NCBI GenBank assembly: GCA_016197205.1
Contig: JACPWG010000008.1
Location: 1-64,000 of the forward strand
Direction of reading: 5' to 3'
Source of the DNA: Planctomycetota bacterium
Lineage (GTDB): Bacteria > Planctomycetota > MHYJ01 > WSZJ01 > JACPWG01
DNA: 64,000 nucleotides
The notes beneath the pieces are model-generated. The model was not told where the DNA came from. It did not search any database and saw nothing but the letters and a program-made list of their open reading frames with translations. Every line of letters starts with the position of its first letter. The stretch's first letter is position 1. Position numbers and translations under genes: made by a program. Of the stretch, positions 1 through 10,211 are shown in pieces.

Positions 1-1389
1 GGGCTTGCCCGCAGGGTCGAGGCCGGCCTCGACCCGGTGGAAGGAAGAGGGTCGATAGAATCCCCCGCGGATGTCGTCCTCGCGCCTCCAGATGACCTTG
101 ACCGGCGCTTTGACCGCCTTGGAAACCTGCACCGCTTCCAGCACGAAGTGGCTGTCGTCGGCGGCACGCCGCCCGAACCCGCCTCCGAGGAACATCGTGT
201 TCAACTTGACCTGCTCCGGCTTCAGCCCGCACTCCTTGGCCGTGAGATCGCGGTCGAGGGTCTGGTTCTCGGTGCCGGTCCACAGCTCGCAGGCATCGGG
301 TCGCACGTCGGCGACGCAGTTGAGCGTCTCCATCGGCGCGTGGGCCAGGTAGGGGAACCAGTAGGTGGCCTCGAACTTCCGCGCCGCCCCCGCCAGCCCG
401 GCCTCCACGTCCCCTTCCTTTTCGGCCACGATCCCAGGCTGCTTGGCGAGTTCCTCGTACTGCTGCGGCTGAGCCTCGCTGTCGAAAGCGGCGAGCGGCC
501 CGTCCTCCCAGACCACCTCCAATTTGCCAATGCCGAGGCTGGCCGGCCAGAAGGAGTCCGCTACGACGGCGACCCCACGATCGATGGCAACGACGTGCCG
601 CACGCCCGGGACGGCCTTTGTCTTCGAGTCGTCGAAGCTCTTCATCTTCCCGCCGAAGACGGGAGGGCGGGCGACGAGTGCGACCAGCATCCCGGGGACC
701 TGGACGTCGATGCCGAAGAGCGCCTTGCCGTTGGTCTTCTCCAGTGAGTCGAGCCGCTTCGTCGGGCGTCCGACGAGCTTGTAGTCCTTCGGGTCCTTCA
801 GCGTGACCGCTTTCGGCGGGGGAATGCGCGAAGCCGCCTCCGCGAGCTTGCCGTAGGACAGCTTCCGTCCGTCCGCGTGGAGGACGTGGCCGTTCTCGGT
901 CCGGCAGGTCTTCGGGTCCACCTTCCACTCCGCGGCCGCGGCGGCGACGAGCATGGCACGCGCCATGGCGCCGGTCCGGGCAAGCGGTTCATACTCGTTC
1001 CGGATGCTCGAACTGCCGCCGACCCCCTGCGCATTGTCCACGGGGCTGGTATAGACGGGTGCCACCGGCGCGCCCTCGACCCGTACCTTGCTCCAGTCGG
1101 CGTCGAGCTCTTCGGCCACGATCATGGGAAGGGAGGTGTACGTGCCCTGCCCCATCTCGGCCTTGGTGACGACGATCGTGACCGATTCGTCCGTGCCGAT
1201 CCGGATGATGGCGTTCGGATCATAGCAGGCCGCAGCTTCCCCCGCGGGCGGAACCGCGGCAGGGGCGTTGGCCTTGGCCGGGGAGCAAGGTGTGCAGCCC
1301 GGAAGGTTCACGCCCAGGATCAGGCCGCCTCCCGCGAGCGCCCCCATCCTCAGGAAACGGCGACGGCTCAGGTTGACGATGTCGCTCAT
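1..1389 (-). CDS. Isoquinoline 1-oxidoreductase-type molybdenum subunit (IorB family), C-terminus beyond window
   Basis: This is the N-terminal 463 codons of a xanthine-dehydrogenase-family molybdopterin-binding subunit; the frame is open at the window edge. The N-terminus reads [16 protein letters not shown], a twin-arginine signal, followed by a hydrophobic stretch ending LPGC that could be a lipobox. The Mo-cofactor motif GGGFGRR is visible further in. In this family the protein pairs with a small [2Fe-2S] subunit and oxidises N-heterocycles or aldehydes at the outer face of the membrane. Its ATG overlaps the stop of the upstream small subunit by four bases (ATGA), so the two are translationally coupled. 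The substrate cannot be told from sequence. Confidence 0.88.
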   Translation of the reverse strand, partial: MSDIVNLSRRRFLRMGALAGGGLILGVNLPGCTPCSPAKANAPAAVPPAGEAAACYDPNAIIRIGTDESVTIVVTKAEMGQGTYTSLPMIVAEELDADWSKVRVEGAPVAPVYTSPVDNAQGVGGSSSIRNEYEPLARTGAMARAMLVAAAAAEWKVDPKTCRTENGHVLHADGRKLSYGKLAEAASRIPPPKAVTLKDPKDYKLVGRPTKRLDSLEKTNGKALFGIDVQVPGMLVALVARPPVFGGKMKSFDDSKTKAVPGVRHVVAIDRGVAVVADSFWPASLGIGKLEVVWEDGPLAAFDSEAQPQQYEELAKQPGIVAEKEGDVEAGLAGAARKFEATYWFPYLAHAPMETLNCVADVRPDACELWTGTENQTLDRDLTAKECGLKPEQVKLNTMFLGGGFGRRAADDSHFVLEAVQVSKAVKAPVKVIWRREDDIRGGFYRPSSFHRVEAGLDPAGKP

Positions 1390-1856
1390 TTGCCACCTCC
1401 GGCCTTGAGCTCGACCGCGCGACGGATGGCGCACCGGATGCGCTGGTAGGTCCCGCAGCGGCAGAGGATGTCCTTCATGGCTTGGTTGACCTCCTCAGGG
1501 GTCGGCGACGGGTGTTCCCGCAGCAGCGCCGCGGCAGCCATGACCTGCCCGGGCTGGCAGTACCCGCACTGCACGACGTCCTCTTCGATCCACGCCCGTT
1601 CCAGCACCTCTCCGAGGTCGCGCGGGAGGCCTTCGATGGTGGTGATCGCCCGCCCCTTCGCCTGCCCCACGTCGGTGATGCACGAGCGCACCGCCGACCC
1701 GTCCAGGTGCACGGTGCATGCGCCGCACTCCGCAATCCCGCAGCCGAATTTCGGGCCCGTCAGGCCCAGCGTGTCCCGCAGCACCCACAGGAGGGGCGTC
1801 AGCGGATCCACGTCCACCGTGCGCTCTTTGCCGTTCACCTTGAGCGTAATGCTCAT
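1386..1856 (-). CDS. [2Fe-2S] subunit of isoquinoline oxidoreductase-type enzyme (IorA family)
   Basis: A 156-residue protein with the two iron-sulfur domains of the small subunit of Mo hydroxylases. The plant-type ferredoxin loop [15 protein letters not shown] is near residue 40, and the second cluster uses CGYC and CRCG near residues 100-140. It passes electrons from the Mo subunit encoded directly downstream. The start at 1856 is chosen over an upstream ATG because GGAGG lies about 8 bases before it. The length is normal for the family. A sigma-70-like promoter lies about 40 bases upstream. Confidence 0.93.
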   Translation of the reverse strand: MSITLKVNGKERTVDVDPLTPLLWVLRDTLGLTGPKFGCGIAECGACTVHLDGSAVRSCITDVGQAKGRAITTIEGLPRDLGEVLERAWIEEDVVQCGYCQPGQVMAAAALLREHPSPTPEEVNQAMKDILCRCGTYQRIRCAIRRAVELKAGGGK

Positions 1857-1895
1857 GTGTGCAACCTCCACTCTACGTCCAGCAAGTGAACCGGG

Positions 1896-1924
1896 AGTAT
1901 AGCGGGAAGCGGAGAAGAGTGCAA
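1896..1924 (-). promoter_or_regulatory. Sigma-70-like promoter for the iorA-iorB pair
   Basis: On the minus strand, TTGCAC (1919-1924) and TATACT (1896-1901) are separated by 17 bases. Both boxes are close to consensus, and the predicted start of transcription is about 35 bases before the small-subunit ATG. Confidence 0.65.
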
Positions 1925-1966
1925 GGAAGGGGGCCTGCCAAATTCGCCGAACGGCGATGCGAACGG

Positions 1967-3979
1967 CTACCGCGCCGGCGCCAGCCGCACCCGGCAGTCA
2001 AGGTACGCCGCGCCTTCGCCGGCGTCCGTCAGGCGGGCGCGGATGAGGGCGTTCGCCGAGGCCCCGCGGTCGAAGTGTCCGCCCTTCGGCACGAGGACGA
2101 CGTCCCGGCGCTGGCGGTCGTCGAATCGCACGCGCACGCGGAGGCGGCCGAGGGCGCTTTCCAGCCAGGCCTCGTCGCCGTCGGCGAGGCCGGCCGTCGT
2201 GGCCGTCGCCGGGTGGCAGGCGGCGGGGAGGAGGTCCGGCGGCGCGCCCGCCCACTGGCTGCTCTGCGCCCGCTCCGTCGAGTTCGAGAAGAGCCAGAGC
2301 GGGAAGCCCGGCTCCTCCGGCGGCTCCGGCGGGAAGTCGTGGACGAGGTTCATGCGCCCCGTGTCCGTGGGAAAGCGCCGGCCTTCGAAAAGCACGCGCG
2401 GCGCGAGCGGGTTGCGCTTCGCCCCGCCTTCGAGCGCGTCGACGGTCACGCCGAGCGGCTCCACGCGTCGCAACAGCCGGCGCTTCCAGTCGCGCGCGGA
2501 GCCCGCGAGGAGTGGCGCGATCTTTTTTTCGGAGGGCGAGGTGCGCGCGTCCACGGCGGCGGCGAGCCGTTGGACGATCTCGAGATCGGAGAGGACGCCC
2601 GGGGGCGGCGCGAGGACGGGCGTGGAGACGCCCAGCCAGTGGTGGCCGTAGGCGCCGTGGAGGTCGTCGTCCTCGACGAGCGTGGTGGTCGGCAGGACGA
2701 CCGTCGCGCGGCGCGCGGTGTCGGTCACGAACGAGTCGACGACCACGACGAATTCGCGGCTCTCGAAGGCGCGCGCCACGGTCGTCGAGTCGGGCAGCAT
2801 GGCGACGGGGTTCCCCGCGGTCACCCACACGGCGCGCACCGCCGGGTCGCGGGCGTTCAGCAGCTCCTGCCCGAGCAAGGGCTCGGAAAGGGTCCGCGGC
2901 GGGCGCTTCGACAGGAAGCTCGTGTCATAGGCGCCGCGGCGCTTGAAGTAGTAGGAGACGCCGCCGCCCGGGATGCCGAGGTTGCCGGACACGGAGGCGA
3001 GCGCGTCGAGCGCGCGCACGATCGCCGAGCCGTTCGTGCGACGGGCCATCCCCCACCCCACCTGGATGGAGCACGGCCGGGCCGCGAGCGCGTCCGCGAC
3101 GAGGCCGACCTCCGCCTCCGAGACGCCCGCCTCGCGCGCCCACGCCCCGGCGTCGCGCGAGAGGGCAAGCGCGCGAAATTCCGCGAAGTGGTCGTTCCAG
3201 GACGCGGCGCCGGGGTCAACCGCGCCGCGTGCGAAGAGGACCGCGGCCGCCCCCAGGGCGAGGTGGAAATCCCCGCCCGGCCGCGGGGCGATCCAGCGGT
3301 CGGCGAGGGCCTCGGTTTTGTGGTGGATCGGGTCGATGAGGAGCAGGCACGCCCCGCGCCGCTTCGCGTCGCGCAGGAAGGGCAGGAGGTGGATGTTGGA
3401 GACCGTCGGGTTCTTGCCCCAGAGGAGGATGGAGCGCGCGTGCGCGAGGTCGAAGAGGTCGTGCGACTCCTCGTCGCCGAAATCCGTTTCCTGCGCGGCG
3501 TCGCCGCCGCCCGAGCAGATGTCCCCTCGTTTCACCGAGACCGGGCCGAGCAGTTCGAAAAAATAATCGACGACCGCCTTGAGCAGTCCCAGGCTCCCTC
3601 CCGACCGATAATGCAGGATCGCGGCCGGGCCCGATTCGCCGCGGATGCGGAGGAGGGTGTCCGCGATGGTGGAGAGGGCTTCGTCCCAGGAGGCCGGCTC
3701 CAGCACGCCGGCGCGGGCGAGACCGCCTGTGAAACCGCCGGCGGTGCCGCCGTCGCCGCCGCCCCCGCCCCCGCGCCGGAGCAGGGGCGTGAGGAGGCGC
3801 TCGGGGGAATTCTGCCGTTCCGGGAAGCGCGAGGTGCGGGAGCAGATGAACCCGCGGGTGACCGGGTGGTCGGGGTCGCCGCCGAGCCGCACGAGGCGGC
3901 CGTCCTCGATCGTCGCGACGAGGCCGCAGGCGTCGGGGCAGTCCCGGTTGCAGAGGGTACGCTTGGTTTCGGTCGTCAT
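1967..3979 (-). CDS. Molybdopterin-dependent oxidoreductase (DMSO reductase superfamily)
   Basis: A 670-residue protein. Residues 1-45 hold the [4Fe-4S] motif [10 protein letters not shown] followed by a fourth cysteine in GFICSR, then the molybdopterin domains, and the C-terminal dinucleotide-binding barrel ending [12 protein letters not shown]. No Tat signal is seen, so it is probably cytoplasmic. Such proteins act as formate-dehydrogenase-like or related oxidoreductases; the substrate is unknown. The start at 3979 is chosen because GGAGG precedes it and the cluster motif begins eight residues in. The frame extends upstream into repeat A and that part is unlikely to be translated. No partner iron-sulfur or membrane subunit is next to it. 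Confidence 0.88.
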   Translation of the reverse strand: MTTETKRTLCNRDCPDACGLVATIEDGRLVRLGGDPDHPVTRGFICSRTSRFPERQNSPERLLTPLLRRGGGGGGDGGTAGGFTGGLARAGVLEPASWDEALSTIADTLLRIRGESGPAAILHYRSGGSLGLLKAVVDYFFELLGPVSVKRGDICSGGGDAAQETDFGDEESHDLFDLAHARSILLWGKNPTVSNIHLLPFLRDAKRRGACLLLIDPIHHKTEALADRWIAPRPGGDFHLALGAAAVLFARGAVDPGAASWNDHFAEFRALALSRDAGAWAREAGVSEAEVGLVADALAARPCSIQVGWGMARRTNGSAIVRALDALASVSGNLGIPGGGVSYYFKRRGAYDTSFLSKRPPRTLSEPLLGQELLNARDPAVRAVWVTAGNPVAMLPDSTTVARAFESREFVVVVDSFVTDTARRATVVLPTTTLVEDDDLHGAYGHHWLGVSTPVLAPPPGVLSDLEIVQRLAAAVDARTSPSEKKIAPLLAGSARDWKRRLLRRVEPLGVTVDALEGGAKRNPLAPRVLFEGRRFPTDTGRMNLVHDFPPEPPEEPGFPLWLFSNSTERAQSSQWAGAPPDLLPAACHPATATTAGLADGDEAWLESALGRLRVRVRFDDRQRRDVVLVPKGGHFDRGASANALIRARLTDAGEGAAYLDCRVRLAPAR

Positions 3980-4030
3980 TCGGCCTCCGAGAGCCCGCGC
4001 GTCTCGAACACCCTTCGTGCCGGGTCCTAG

Positions 4031-4476
4031 GCGCCCGCGCAAAAATAACTGCGCAGACTCAGACCTCGCGGCCAGCCCTTTCAAGGTGGAGCCGATCCGC
4101 GTCTCCAACGCGGGCTCTTCGCCCCATCAGTGACAGAAGCCCCGAAGGGGCAAGAGAATGTAGCCAGGGGCAACGCCCCTGGAATTGGACGTGGAAGCGT
4201 CGAGCCCCGGAGGGGCGAGAGAGTCCCAGGCGATTCTCTCGCCCCTCCGGGGCTCGAATTTCTTGCCATGCAGATTCCAGGGCCTTCAGCCCTGGCTACA
4301 TTCCGCCGGCCCCTACGGGGCCTCCGGCTCGAGCCCGGGAGCAGTGGCTGCCCGAATCCCGATGTCGGTCACCTTGAAAGGGCTGAGCTCGCGGCTCCTG
4401 GGGGCGCGGCCCTCTGGGCCGCGCCCTCAGGTATCGGTCGATCCACGAAATTGTAGAGTGAGTCTTGCGCGGGCGC
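4031..4476. repeat. Repeat A, copy 1 (MITE-like, terminal inverted repeats, expanded by about 300 bp)
   Basis: The left end GCGCCCGCGCAAAAATAACT (4031) is inverted at the right end as AGTCTTGCGCGGGCGC (to 4476). The same ends bound a 123-bp element at 29050. This copy has an extra 300 bp flanked by inverted AGCCCTTTCAAGGT and packed with GGGGC/GCCCC palindromes (about 4138-4330) of REP type. The whole gap 3980-4628 holds nothing else recognisable. Confidence 0.7.
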
Positions 4477-4628
4477 CAAGCCTGGGAAGGCTTCTTCGCC
4501 GACGTGCGGCGATGCGTCCACCGTGTGCCGGTTCGCGCGGGCCGGAGGCCCGCGCCCCAGGAGGGGCGCCTGGACCTCGTAAACGCGGCACGAGGTCGAA
4601 GCGTGCGGCGTCCTGCGTGGACGGGCTC

Positions 4629-5810
4629 TCACGCCTGCTGTTTCGTCTCCCGTACCCAGGCCGCGATCCGGGCCCGGCCCTCCGGCCCGAGCCTTTCGCC
4701 GTGCGTGGTGAGCGCGCGCTGGTAGAGTGCGCGGGCAGCCGCCGCGTCGCCGGCCGCACGTCGGATCCCGGCGAGGTTGAGCAGAGCCGTCCCCGCGTCC
4801 GGGTGGGCCGCGCCGAGGCTGCGTTCGCAAATTGCGAACGCGCGTTCCGCGAGGTCGATCGCCGCGGCGAACTCCCCCCTTCGCTTCCGCAAGAGCGCCA
4901 GGTTGTTCAAGCTGCCCGCGGTGTGGGGATGGTCCGGGCCGAGCGAGGCCTCGCAGGCCGCCCGCGCCCGCTCCAGCAACGCGAGCGCGGCGTCGGCGTC
5001 GCCGGTGGCGTCGCAGAGGCGCGCGAGGTTGTTGAGCGCGGCCGCGGTGTACGGGTGCGACGCTCCCAACGCGCCCTCGTGCACGGCCACGATCCGCTCC
5101 CGGAGGCGTCGCGCCTCCGCGACCTCCCCCATCTCTTCGAGCAGGCGGGCGAGGTCGCTCAAGAAGAGCGCCAGGTGGGGGTGGCGTTCCCCGAGGGTGA
5201 GTTCCCGAATGGCGACGGCCCGTTCGAGAAGAGGGCGGGCCCGGTGCGTCTCTCCGCTCGCGCGCAGGGCCTCGGCGAGCGCAGCGAGGCTCGACGCGGT
5301 CTGCGGGTGCGAGGGGCCGAGCACGCGTTCCCGGATCGCGAGGGCGCGTTCGTGGAGCGGCAGCGCGGCCCGCGCATCCCCGGCTTCCTGCAGCAGCTCC
5401 GCCAGGTTCGCGAGGCTGACCGCGGTGCTCGGGTGGTCGGGCCCGAGGGAGCGTTCGCGGAGCGACAGCGCGCGTTCCGCGAGCGGCCGCGCGGCGGCCA
5501 GCTCCCCCACGTCCGCGAGGAGGAGCGCGAGCTGGTCGAGCCCCTCGGCCGTGGAGGGGTGCTCCTCGCCCAACGACCTGCCGGAGATGGCCACGGCGCG
5601 CTCGCGGAGCCGGCGCGCCTCCGCGACCTCACCCGTCTCCTGCAGGATGGACGCCAGGAGGTCCAGGTGCGGAAGGGTTCCCGGGTGATCGGACCCGCGA
5701 TCGGTCTCGACCTTGCGCAGGACCTCGCGCGCAAGCGGCAGCGCCTCCGCGGCCCGTCCCTCGTGGTACAGTCTCGCCGCCCTGCGGCCCGTGTCCGCTG
5801 TTTCTTGCAT
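4629..5810 (-). CDS. Tetratricopeptide-repeat protein, kinesin-light-chain style
   Basis: A 393-residue protein made almost wholly of 42-residue TPR units of the kinesin-light-chain/NPHP3 type. Each unit carries a line such as LGPDHPSTA or LGASHPYTA followed by a helix pair (LANLAELL, LNNLARLC). About eight units are visible. There is no signal peptide, membrane segment or catalytic domain, so it is likely a cytoplasmic scaffold. The ATG at 5810 is preferred over an in-frame TTG at 5864; AAGGAAG lies 11 bases upstream. A promoter is present at 5925-5954. The partner is unknown. Confidence 0.85.
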   Translation of the reverse strand: MQETADTGRRAARLYHEGRAAEALPLAREVLRKVETDRGSDHPGTLPHLDLLASILQETGEVAEARRLRERAVAISGRSLGEEHPSTAEGLDQLALLLADVGELAAARPLAERALSLRERSLGPDHPSTAVSLANLAELLQEAGDARAALPLHERALAIRERVLGPSHPQTASSLAALAEALRASGETHRARPLLERAVAIRELTLGERHPHLALFLSDLARLLEEMGEVAEARRLRERIVAVHEGALGASHPYTAAALNNLARLCDATGDADAALALLERARAACEASLGPDHPHTAGSLNNLALLRKRRGEFAAAIDLAERAFAICERSLGAAHPDAGTALLNLAGIRRAAGDAAAARALYQRALTTHGERLGPEGRARIAAWVRETKQQA

Positions 5811-5924
5811 GTCGATCCGCGCTTCCTTTCGTGGCTCTGGCCGCCTCTTCCCGCGCGACGCCAAGGGTGGAACACTCGCGGCGCCAGGGGAGGCGAGGGT
5901 TTGTGGAGGACTTTCGGGGGGCGG

Positions 5925-5954
5925 ATTCTAACTGGGCGTGGAGGTGCAAGTCAA
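5925..5954 (-). promoter_or_regulatory. Sigma-70-like promoter for the TPR gene
   Basis: On the minus strand, TTGACT (5949-5954) and TAGAAT (5925-5930) are separated by 18 bases. It lies about 115 bases upstream of the chosen ATG. Confidence 0.6.
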
Positions 5955-6298
5955 CCCGGAAGTCGGCGGAAGGTCCACGCGTCGGCCGCGCGAGCCGCTC
6001 CTGGGCCCGGCGCCGCAGCCGCTCACGGCGTGGCAAGCTCCTAAGACCCCTCGGACCGTCGGTGCAGGGCGGAAGCCCTGCACCACAAAGGACGCAGCAC
6101 ACTCCACCCCCTTCCGCAAGCCTCATGCGATTGTGGTGCCGGGCTCCACCCGACACCCGTTCGCGCACGGACCGTCGGAGGCACTTTCCCGCGGTCTCTC
6201 GCAGCCGTGTCGAATTCTCCCGGCTGCGCAGTCTCTACCCGAAGCGGCCCCACCGTACGCGGCGGAAGCCCCGCACCCCAAGGGTTCTTGGCCGCCCC
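5955..6298. other. Non-coding gap with repeat E hairpin
   Basis: No gene is seen here. A perfect hairpin, GGTGCAGGGC and GCCCTGCACC with a 4-base loop, lies at 6061-6084. It recurs twice at 42.0-42.2 kb (repeat E). A decayed relative follows at about 6260-6285. Confidence 0.7.
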
Positions 6299-8065
6299 TC
6301 AGGCCTTGCCGCCCGTCACGAGCTTGGGGTCGAGCGCGTCGCGGAGGCCGTCGCCGAGAAAATTGAACGCGGTCACCGTGATCCAGATCATCGCGCCGGG
6401 GAAGACGGCGACCCACCAGAAGCCGGCCATGATGTCCTGCTGGGCCTTCGCGAGCATGTTTCCCCACGACGACGTCGGCGGCATGATGCCGAGGCCGAGG
6501 AAGGAGAGGACAGACTCGTAGAGGATGATGCCGCCGATCGCGAGGCTCGTGGACACGATGATCGGGGCCATGCAGTTCGGGACCAGGTGCACGGCCACGA
6601 TCCGGAACGACGAGGCCCCCAGGGCGCGGGCGGCGGTAATGAAGTCCCGCTCCCGGAGCGACAGCACCGAGCCGCGCACCAGGCGCGCGACCCCCATCCA
6701 CTCAAAAAAAATAACGACGAAGAGGATTTTCAGCAGGCTCCCGGTGCCGCTCTGGGCGAGGAAGGAGAGGTCCACGACGAGTGCGGGCCTCGATCTCGCC
6801 GCGAGGAGTTTCGGGAAGGCCTCCTCGAGCAGGATCCGGTTGAGCTCGGTCCGGTCCGCCCCGGTCGGTTTGCGCTCGGCCCGACGCCGGGTCCGCTCCT
6901 GGAGCGGGGTCAGGCTGAAGGCGTCGGCATCGTAGAGCTCCTGCGTCTCCAGGACGGGGTTGAGCTCCTGCACGAGGCATCGGCGCAGGCCGGCGGGGTC
7001 GGCGGGGCCTGCCGCGGCACGGAGCCGAGCGCCCGCCTCCGCCGGGAGCAGCCCCTGGAGCCTGCGCGAGACCGGCGTCCGCGGGTCCGTCAGCTCCTTG
7101 AGCAGCCCCGTCGGGTCGGTGACCTCTTCCGCCGAGAAGACGGGGTCGCCGGCGGGCCAGAGCGGGAGCGCGAAATTGATCTTCCGGAAATCGAGCGCCG
7201 CGAGCAGGATCATCAGGGCGAGGATCGGGAGCGAGAGCATGGCGTCGGTCGCGCGCATGAGGAGGGTGTCGATCCAGCCGCCGAAGTAGCCCGCGGCCGC
7301 GCCGACGCCGGTGCCCAGGAGCGCGGCGCAGAGCGCGGCCAGCAGGCCGACCAGGAGCGAGATGCGCCCGCCCTGCAGCACGCGGATGAGCACGTCGCGT
7401 CCCAGCTCGTCGGTCCCGAACGGGTGCGTCTGGCGACGCCACACCTGCTTGGGAAAAGCGGCGTCGAGAAGCTGCCGGTTGAGACGGACGAGGTCCTCTC
7501 CCTGCGCACCCTTTTGAGCGAGGGCGAGCACGTCCGGGGGGAGCTTTTGTCCCTGGAAGCGGTCCGTGGAGTAGAGCGCGTCCTCCCGCAGGATGCGGTT
7601 GAGGTCCGCGACGAGCGCTTCCTGCAATTCCTCCGAGGGCGGAGCGGGCTCGTCGGCCTCCGGGGACCAGGCCTGCAGGCGCTCCCGGCACTTCCGCGAA
7701 AGCCGCTCGCGGACGAACACGGCCAAGGGGTCGTCGCCGTCCCGGAGGCGCGCCGCGAGCTCCTCCGGCCTCCGCAGGCCCTGGACGGTGAGGAGCCACG
7801 AACTCCCGGCAAAGAGCGGCGGGGCGTAGCGGTTGCGGCTGTCCTCCCCGGCGCCGCTCTCGGTGTACTTGAGGCACCCGAAGTAGATGGTCCCTTCCTT
7901 GTTCTTGAAGAGGTCGACCGTGAAGCTGGCCACGATGAGCGCGCCGAGGACCCACAGGCTGGCGACCGCCATGCGGTGACGGCGAAAGCGGTCCCAGACA
8001 AGCCGATTGATCGACTTGTAGGCGATGCCCGCCTCGGGAGGCGCGACCACGATGCCGGCGTCCAT
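6299..8065 (-). CDS. oppC: Oligopeptide ABC permease, OppC/DppC family, with a duplicated periplasmic insert
   Basis: A 588-residue inner-membrane permease, nearly twice the usual 300. TM1 is at 33-53, then the conserved HPFGTDELGRD block at 214-224, four to five further TM helices, and the EAA loop near 461-490 that docks an ATPase. Two extra segments, about 97-207 and 316-421, look like copies of each other. Both contain an LNRxL pattern, a LYxxDxF pattern and end AFPK. By the usual OppC topology they sit in the TM1-TM2 and TM3-TM4 periplasmic loops. The ATG at 8065 is chosen because the frame upstream lacks OppC features. It forms a set with the OppB upstream and the binding protein at 10326. 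Confidence 0.9.
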   Translation of the reverse strand: MDAGIVVAPPEAGIAYKSINRLVWDRFRRHRMAVASLWVLGALIVASFTVDLFKNKEGTIYFGCLKYTESGAGEDSRNRYAPPLFAGSSWLLTVQGLRRPEELAARLRDGDDPLAVFVRERLSRKCRERLQAWSPEADEPAPPSEELQEALVADLNRILREDALYSTDRFQGQKLPPDVLALAQKGAQGEDLVRLNRQLLDAAFPKQVWRRQTHPFGTDELGRDVLIRVLQGGRISLLVGLLAALCAALLGTGVGAAAGYFGGWIDTLLMRATDAMLSLPILALMILLAALDFRKINFALPLWPAGDPVFSAEEVTDPTGLLKELTDPRTPVSRRLQGLLPAEAGARLRAAAGPADPAGLRRCLVQELNPVLETQELYDADAFSLTPLQERTRRRAERKPTGADRTELNRILLEEAFPKLLAARSRPALVVDLSFLAQSGTGSLLKILFVVIFFEWMGVARLVRGSVLSLRERDFITAARALGASSFRIVAVHLVPNCMAPIIVSTSLAIGGIILYESVLSFLGLGIMPPTSSWGNMLAKAQQDIMAGFWWVAVFPGAMIWITVTAFNFLGDGLRDALDPKLVTGGKA

Positions 8066-8415
8066 CGACCGATCACCAAAGGTAGAAAAGCCAGGCTGGG
8101 TTGCTGATTTCCGATTGCTGATTGCTGGTTGCTGGTCGTCCGATGTCGCAGGGAAAGGGAGCACCCCAGCCGATCCGAAGCGGTTCATGGTTCGAACTGC
8201 CGCCGACGTTTCGCAAGGCCGACGGCAGGGTCCGGCATCGTGGGCACGGCGGCGCCGTGCCCCTACGGGAACGAGCCGAGCGGCGAGTTTGAGCCGGACG
8301 CGAGCCATCCCCAGCCTATGCCGCGCTGGAGTGGATGGGTAGCCGGTCCGTATCTGGCCCGTCAATCAGCAAGCAGCAATTGTTAAATCTCAATTCCAAA
8401 ATCTCAATTCTCAAT
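8066..8415. other. Non-coding gap between oppC and oppB
   Basis: The gap holds AT-richer runs (repeated TGATTGCTG and TCAATTCTCAATT near 8100-8130 and 8380-8418) and a GGCACGG/CCGTGCC palindrome near 8240. That palindrome is related to ones at about 24265 and 46420. No coding signal is seen. Confidence 0.6.
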
Positions 8416-9372
8416 TCACTGGAGCCTGATCCTCGGATCCACGACCGCGTACAGGATGTCGGCCAGCAGGTTCGAAAGCAGCGTGAGCAGGGCGATCAGG
8501 AGGAAGCTCACCATCGCGACCGGCGAGTCGCCGTTCACGACCGACTTGTACAGGAGCTGCCCCATGCCGGGCCAGGAGAAGATCTGCTCCGTGATGATCG
8601 CGCCGCTGACGAGGCCGGGGATCGAGAGCGCGACGAGGGTGACGATGGGGATGAGGGCGTTGCGGAGGGCGTGCTTCCAGATCACGGCCCCTTCGCCGAG
8701 CCCCTTGGCGCGCGCGGTCCGGACGTAGTCCTCCCGGATCACCTCCAGCATGCTCGCCCGCATGTACCGCACGTCGGAGGCCACGCTCTGCACGCACAGG
8801 ACGACCGTCGGCAAGATGAGGTGGCGAAGGAAATCGCCGAACGTCTCGACTCCGGGCGAGCGCATCTTGTCCGGCGGCAACCAGCCGAGCCGCACGGCGA
8901 AGAGGTACATGATGAGGATGCCGAGCCAGAACGACGGGACTGAAATCCCCGCGAAGGCGAAGAAATTGACGACGTAATCGGCCACGGAGTGCTGGCGCAG
9001 GGCGACGTAGATCCCGAGCGGGATGGCAAGCGCGAGGCTCACGAGGAACGAGGTCACCATGAGCTTGAGCGTAGCGGAGATGCGCAGGCCAAGGAGCTCG
9101 GAGACGGGGAGCTTGTAGGAATAGCTGAAGCCCAGGTCGCGGTCGACGACGAGCATTTTCACCCACTTCACGTACGCGACCGGCAGCGAGTCGTCCAGGC
9201 CGTACTGCTTGCGCAGCCGCTTCACGTCCTCCGGCTTCACGCCGGGCCGCGACGAGACCATCATGTCCACGATGTTCCCCGGCATCGCGTCCATGATCGC
9301 CCGCAGCGCGAACGAGAGCAGCACCAGGACTACGACCGTCTGCAACAGCCGCCGAAGGATGTAGGCTCTCAT
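8416..9372 (-). CDS. oppB: Oligopeptide ABC permease, OppB/DppB family
   Basis: A 318-residue permease of normal length. It begins MRAYILRRLLQT, has six TM helices and the EAA loop around EVIREDYVRTARAKGL, and ends DILYAVVDPRIRLQ, the classic OppB tail. It should pair with the enlarged OppC downstream, although 350 bases of repeat-like DNA separate the two. Confidence 0.94.
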   Translation of the reverse strand: MRAYILRRLLQTVVVLVLLSFALRAIMDAMPGNIVDMMVSSRPGVKPEDVKRLRKQYGLDDSLPVAYVKWVKMLVVDRDLGFSYSYKLPVSELLGLRISATLKLMVTSFLVSLALAIPLGIYVALRQHSVADYVVNFFAFAGISVPSFWLGILIMYLFAVRLGWLPPDKMRSPGVETFGDFLRHLILPTVVLCVQSVASDVRYMRASMLEVIREDYVRTARAKGLGEGAVIWKHALRNALIPIVTLVALSIPGLVSGAIITEQIFSWPGMGQLLYKSVVNGDSPVAMVSFLLIALLTLLSNLLADILYAVVDPRIRLQ

Positions 9373-9720
9373 GGGACTCCATGATGGATCTACGTCGGGT
9401 CTACGTACGGTACAAGCACCCTTTGGCGCTTGCGGCCGAAACCCAGGGGCGAAGGCTCAATTCTCAATGCTCAATTTTCAAACAAGGCTCAAGCCTCAAT
9501 TTTCAACTCGGGCGGTGCACGGTCTCGGAACTTCCGGGCGAAATTCGGGATCCCATCGGTAGGAGTCCGGAGACGGGAACATGTCTCTGTCCGAACCGAG
9601 ACCCTCCGCGTCTCCGCGTCTCTGTGTAAAAGAGAGGCTCTCGATCCCCCACGTCGTCCGCACTCTGTCTCCACGAGTTCGTGGTCTGGCTCGCCGCGCG
9701 ACCTCACCTTCCCGCCGCCC
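9373..9720. other. Non-coding gap with fragments of repeat B
   Basis: AT-rich CAATTTTCAA tracts (about 9457-9502) and the string TCCGCGTCTCTGTGTAAA (about 9611-9631) match internal parts of repeat B, so this looks like a decayed copy. No gene is seen. Confidence 0.5.
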
Positions 9721-10140
9721 TCACACGTTGTCCACCACCGACGGCTCCGCCCCCCTCAGCACCGCGATCTTGATCCCGTCCTTCAACTTCACCGTGTTGA
9801 AATTCACCAGGATCGCCACCTTGCGCCGCGTCGTCTTCAAGTAGGAGCAGATCTGCGCCGTGTGGATGTCCGCCAGGTTCGCCTCCGCGCGCAGCTCCAC
9901 GAGCACCGTCCCTTCCACGATGAAGTTCAGGCTGTGGCGCCCGATCTGCATGTCCTTGTAGATGACCGGGACCTCCGCCTGCCGCTGGTTTTTCAGCCCG
10001 CGGCAGGTGAACTCCCGCGCCAGGGCCTCCTCGTAGATCGAGTCGTTGAAGCCCGGTCCCAGGGTCGCATGGACCTCCGTCGCCGCCGCGACGATCTTCG
10101 TGATCAGCTCGTGATTGGGGATGATCTTCGTGTCGCTCAT
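9721..10140 (-). CDS. GxxExxY family protein
   Basis: A 139-residue protein with the family core: HATLGPGFNDSIYEEAL near residue 30-45, a central beta region, and LVELRAE followed by an IHTAQICSYLK helix. The family is widespread in planctomycetes and cyanobacteria, shows a distant PD-(D/E)XK nuclease-like fold, and has no agreed function. The usual GLLESVYEEAL is here GFNDSIYEEAL, so the Glu of the name motif is Asp. The ATG at 10140 is chosen over one 33 bases upstream. It sits inside an oligopeptide transporter set, probably by insertion rather than as a working partner. Confidence 0.85.
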   Translation of the reverse strand: MSDTKIIPNHELITKIVAAATEVHATLGPGFNDSIYEEALAREFTCRGLKNQRQAEVPVIYKDMQIGRHSLNFIVEGTVLVELRAEANLADIHTAQICSYLKTTRRKVAILVNFNTVKLKDGIKIAVLRGAEPSVVDNV

Positions 10141-10211
10141 GCTCGGCTCCGCCTCGTTGTACGGGGTCCACAACTTCTTGCGAATCGCCCCCCGGGCCCT
10201 CGTGCGCGAGC

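Noticed and set aside
1859..4030. Long plus-strand frame opposite the molybdopterin oxidoreductase
   Set aside because: It is an Arg/Ala-rich shadow frame of GC-rich DNA. The minus strand carries the recognisable enzyme. The same applies to the long minus-strand frame at 26216-29317.
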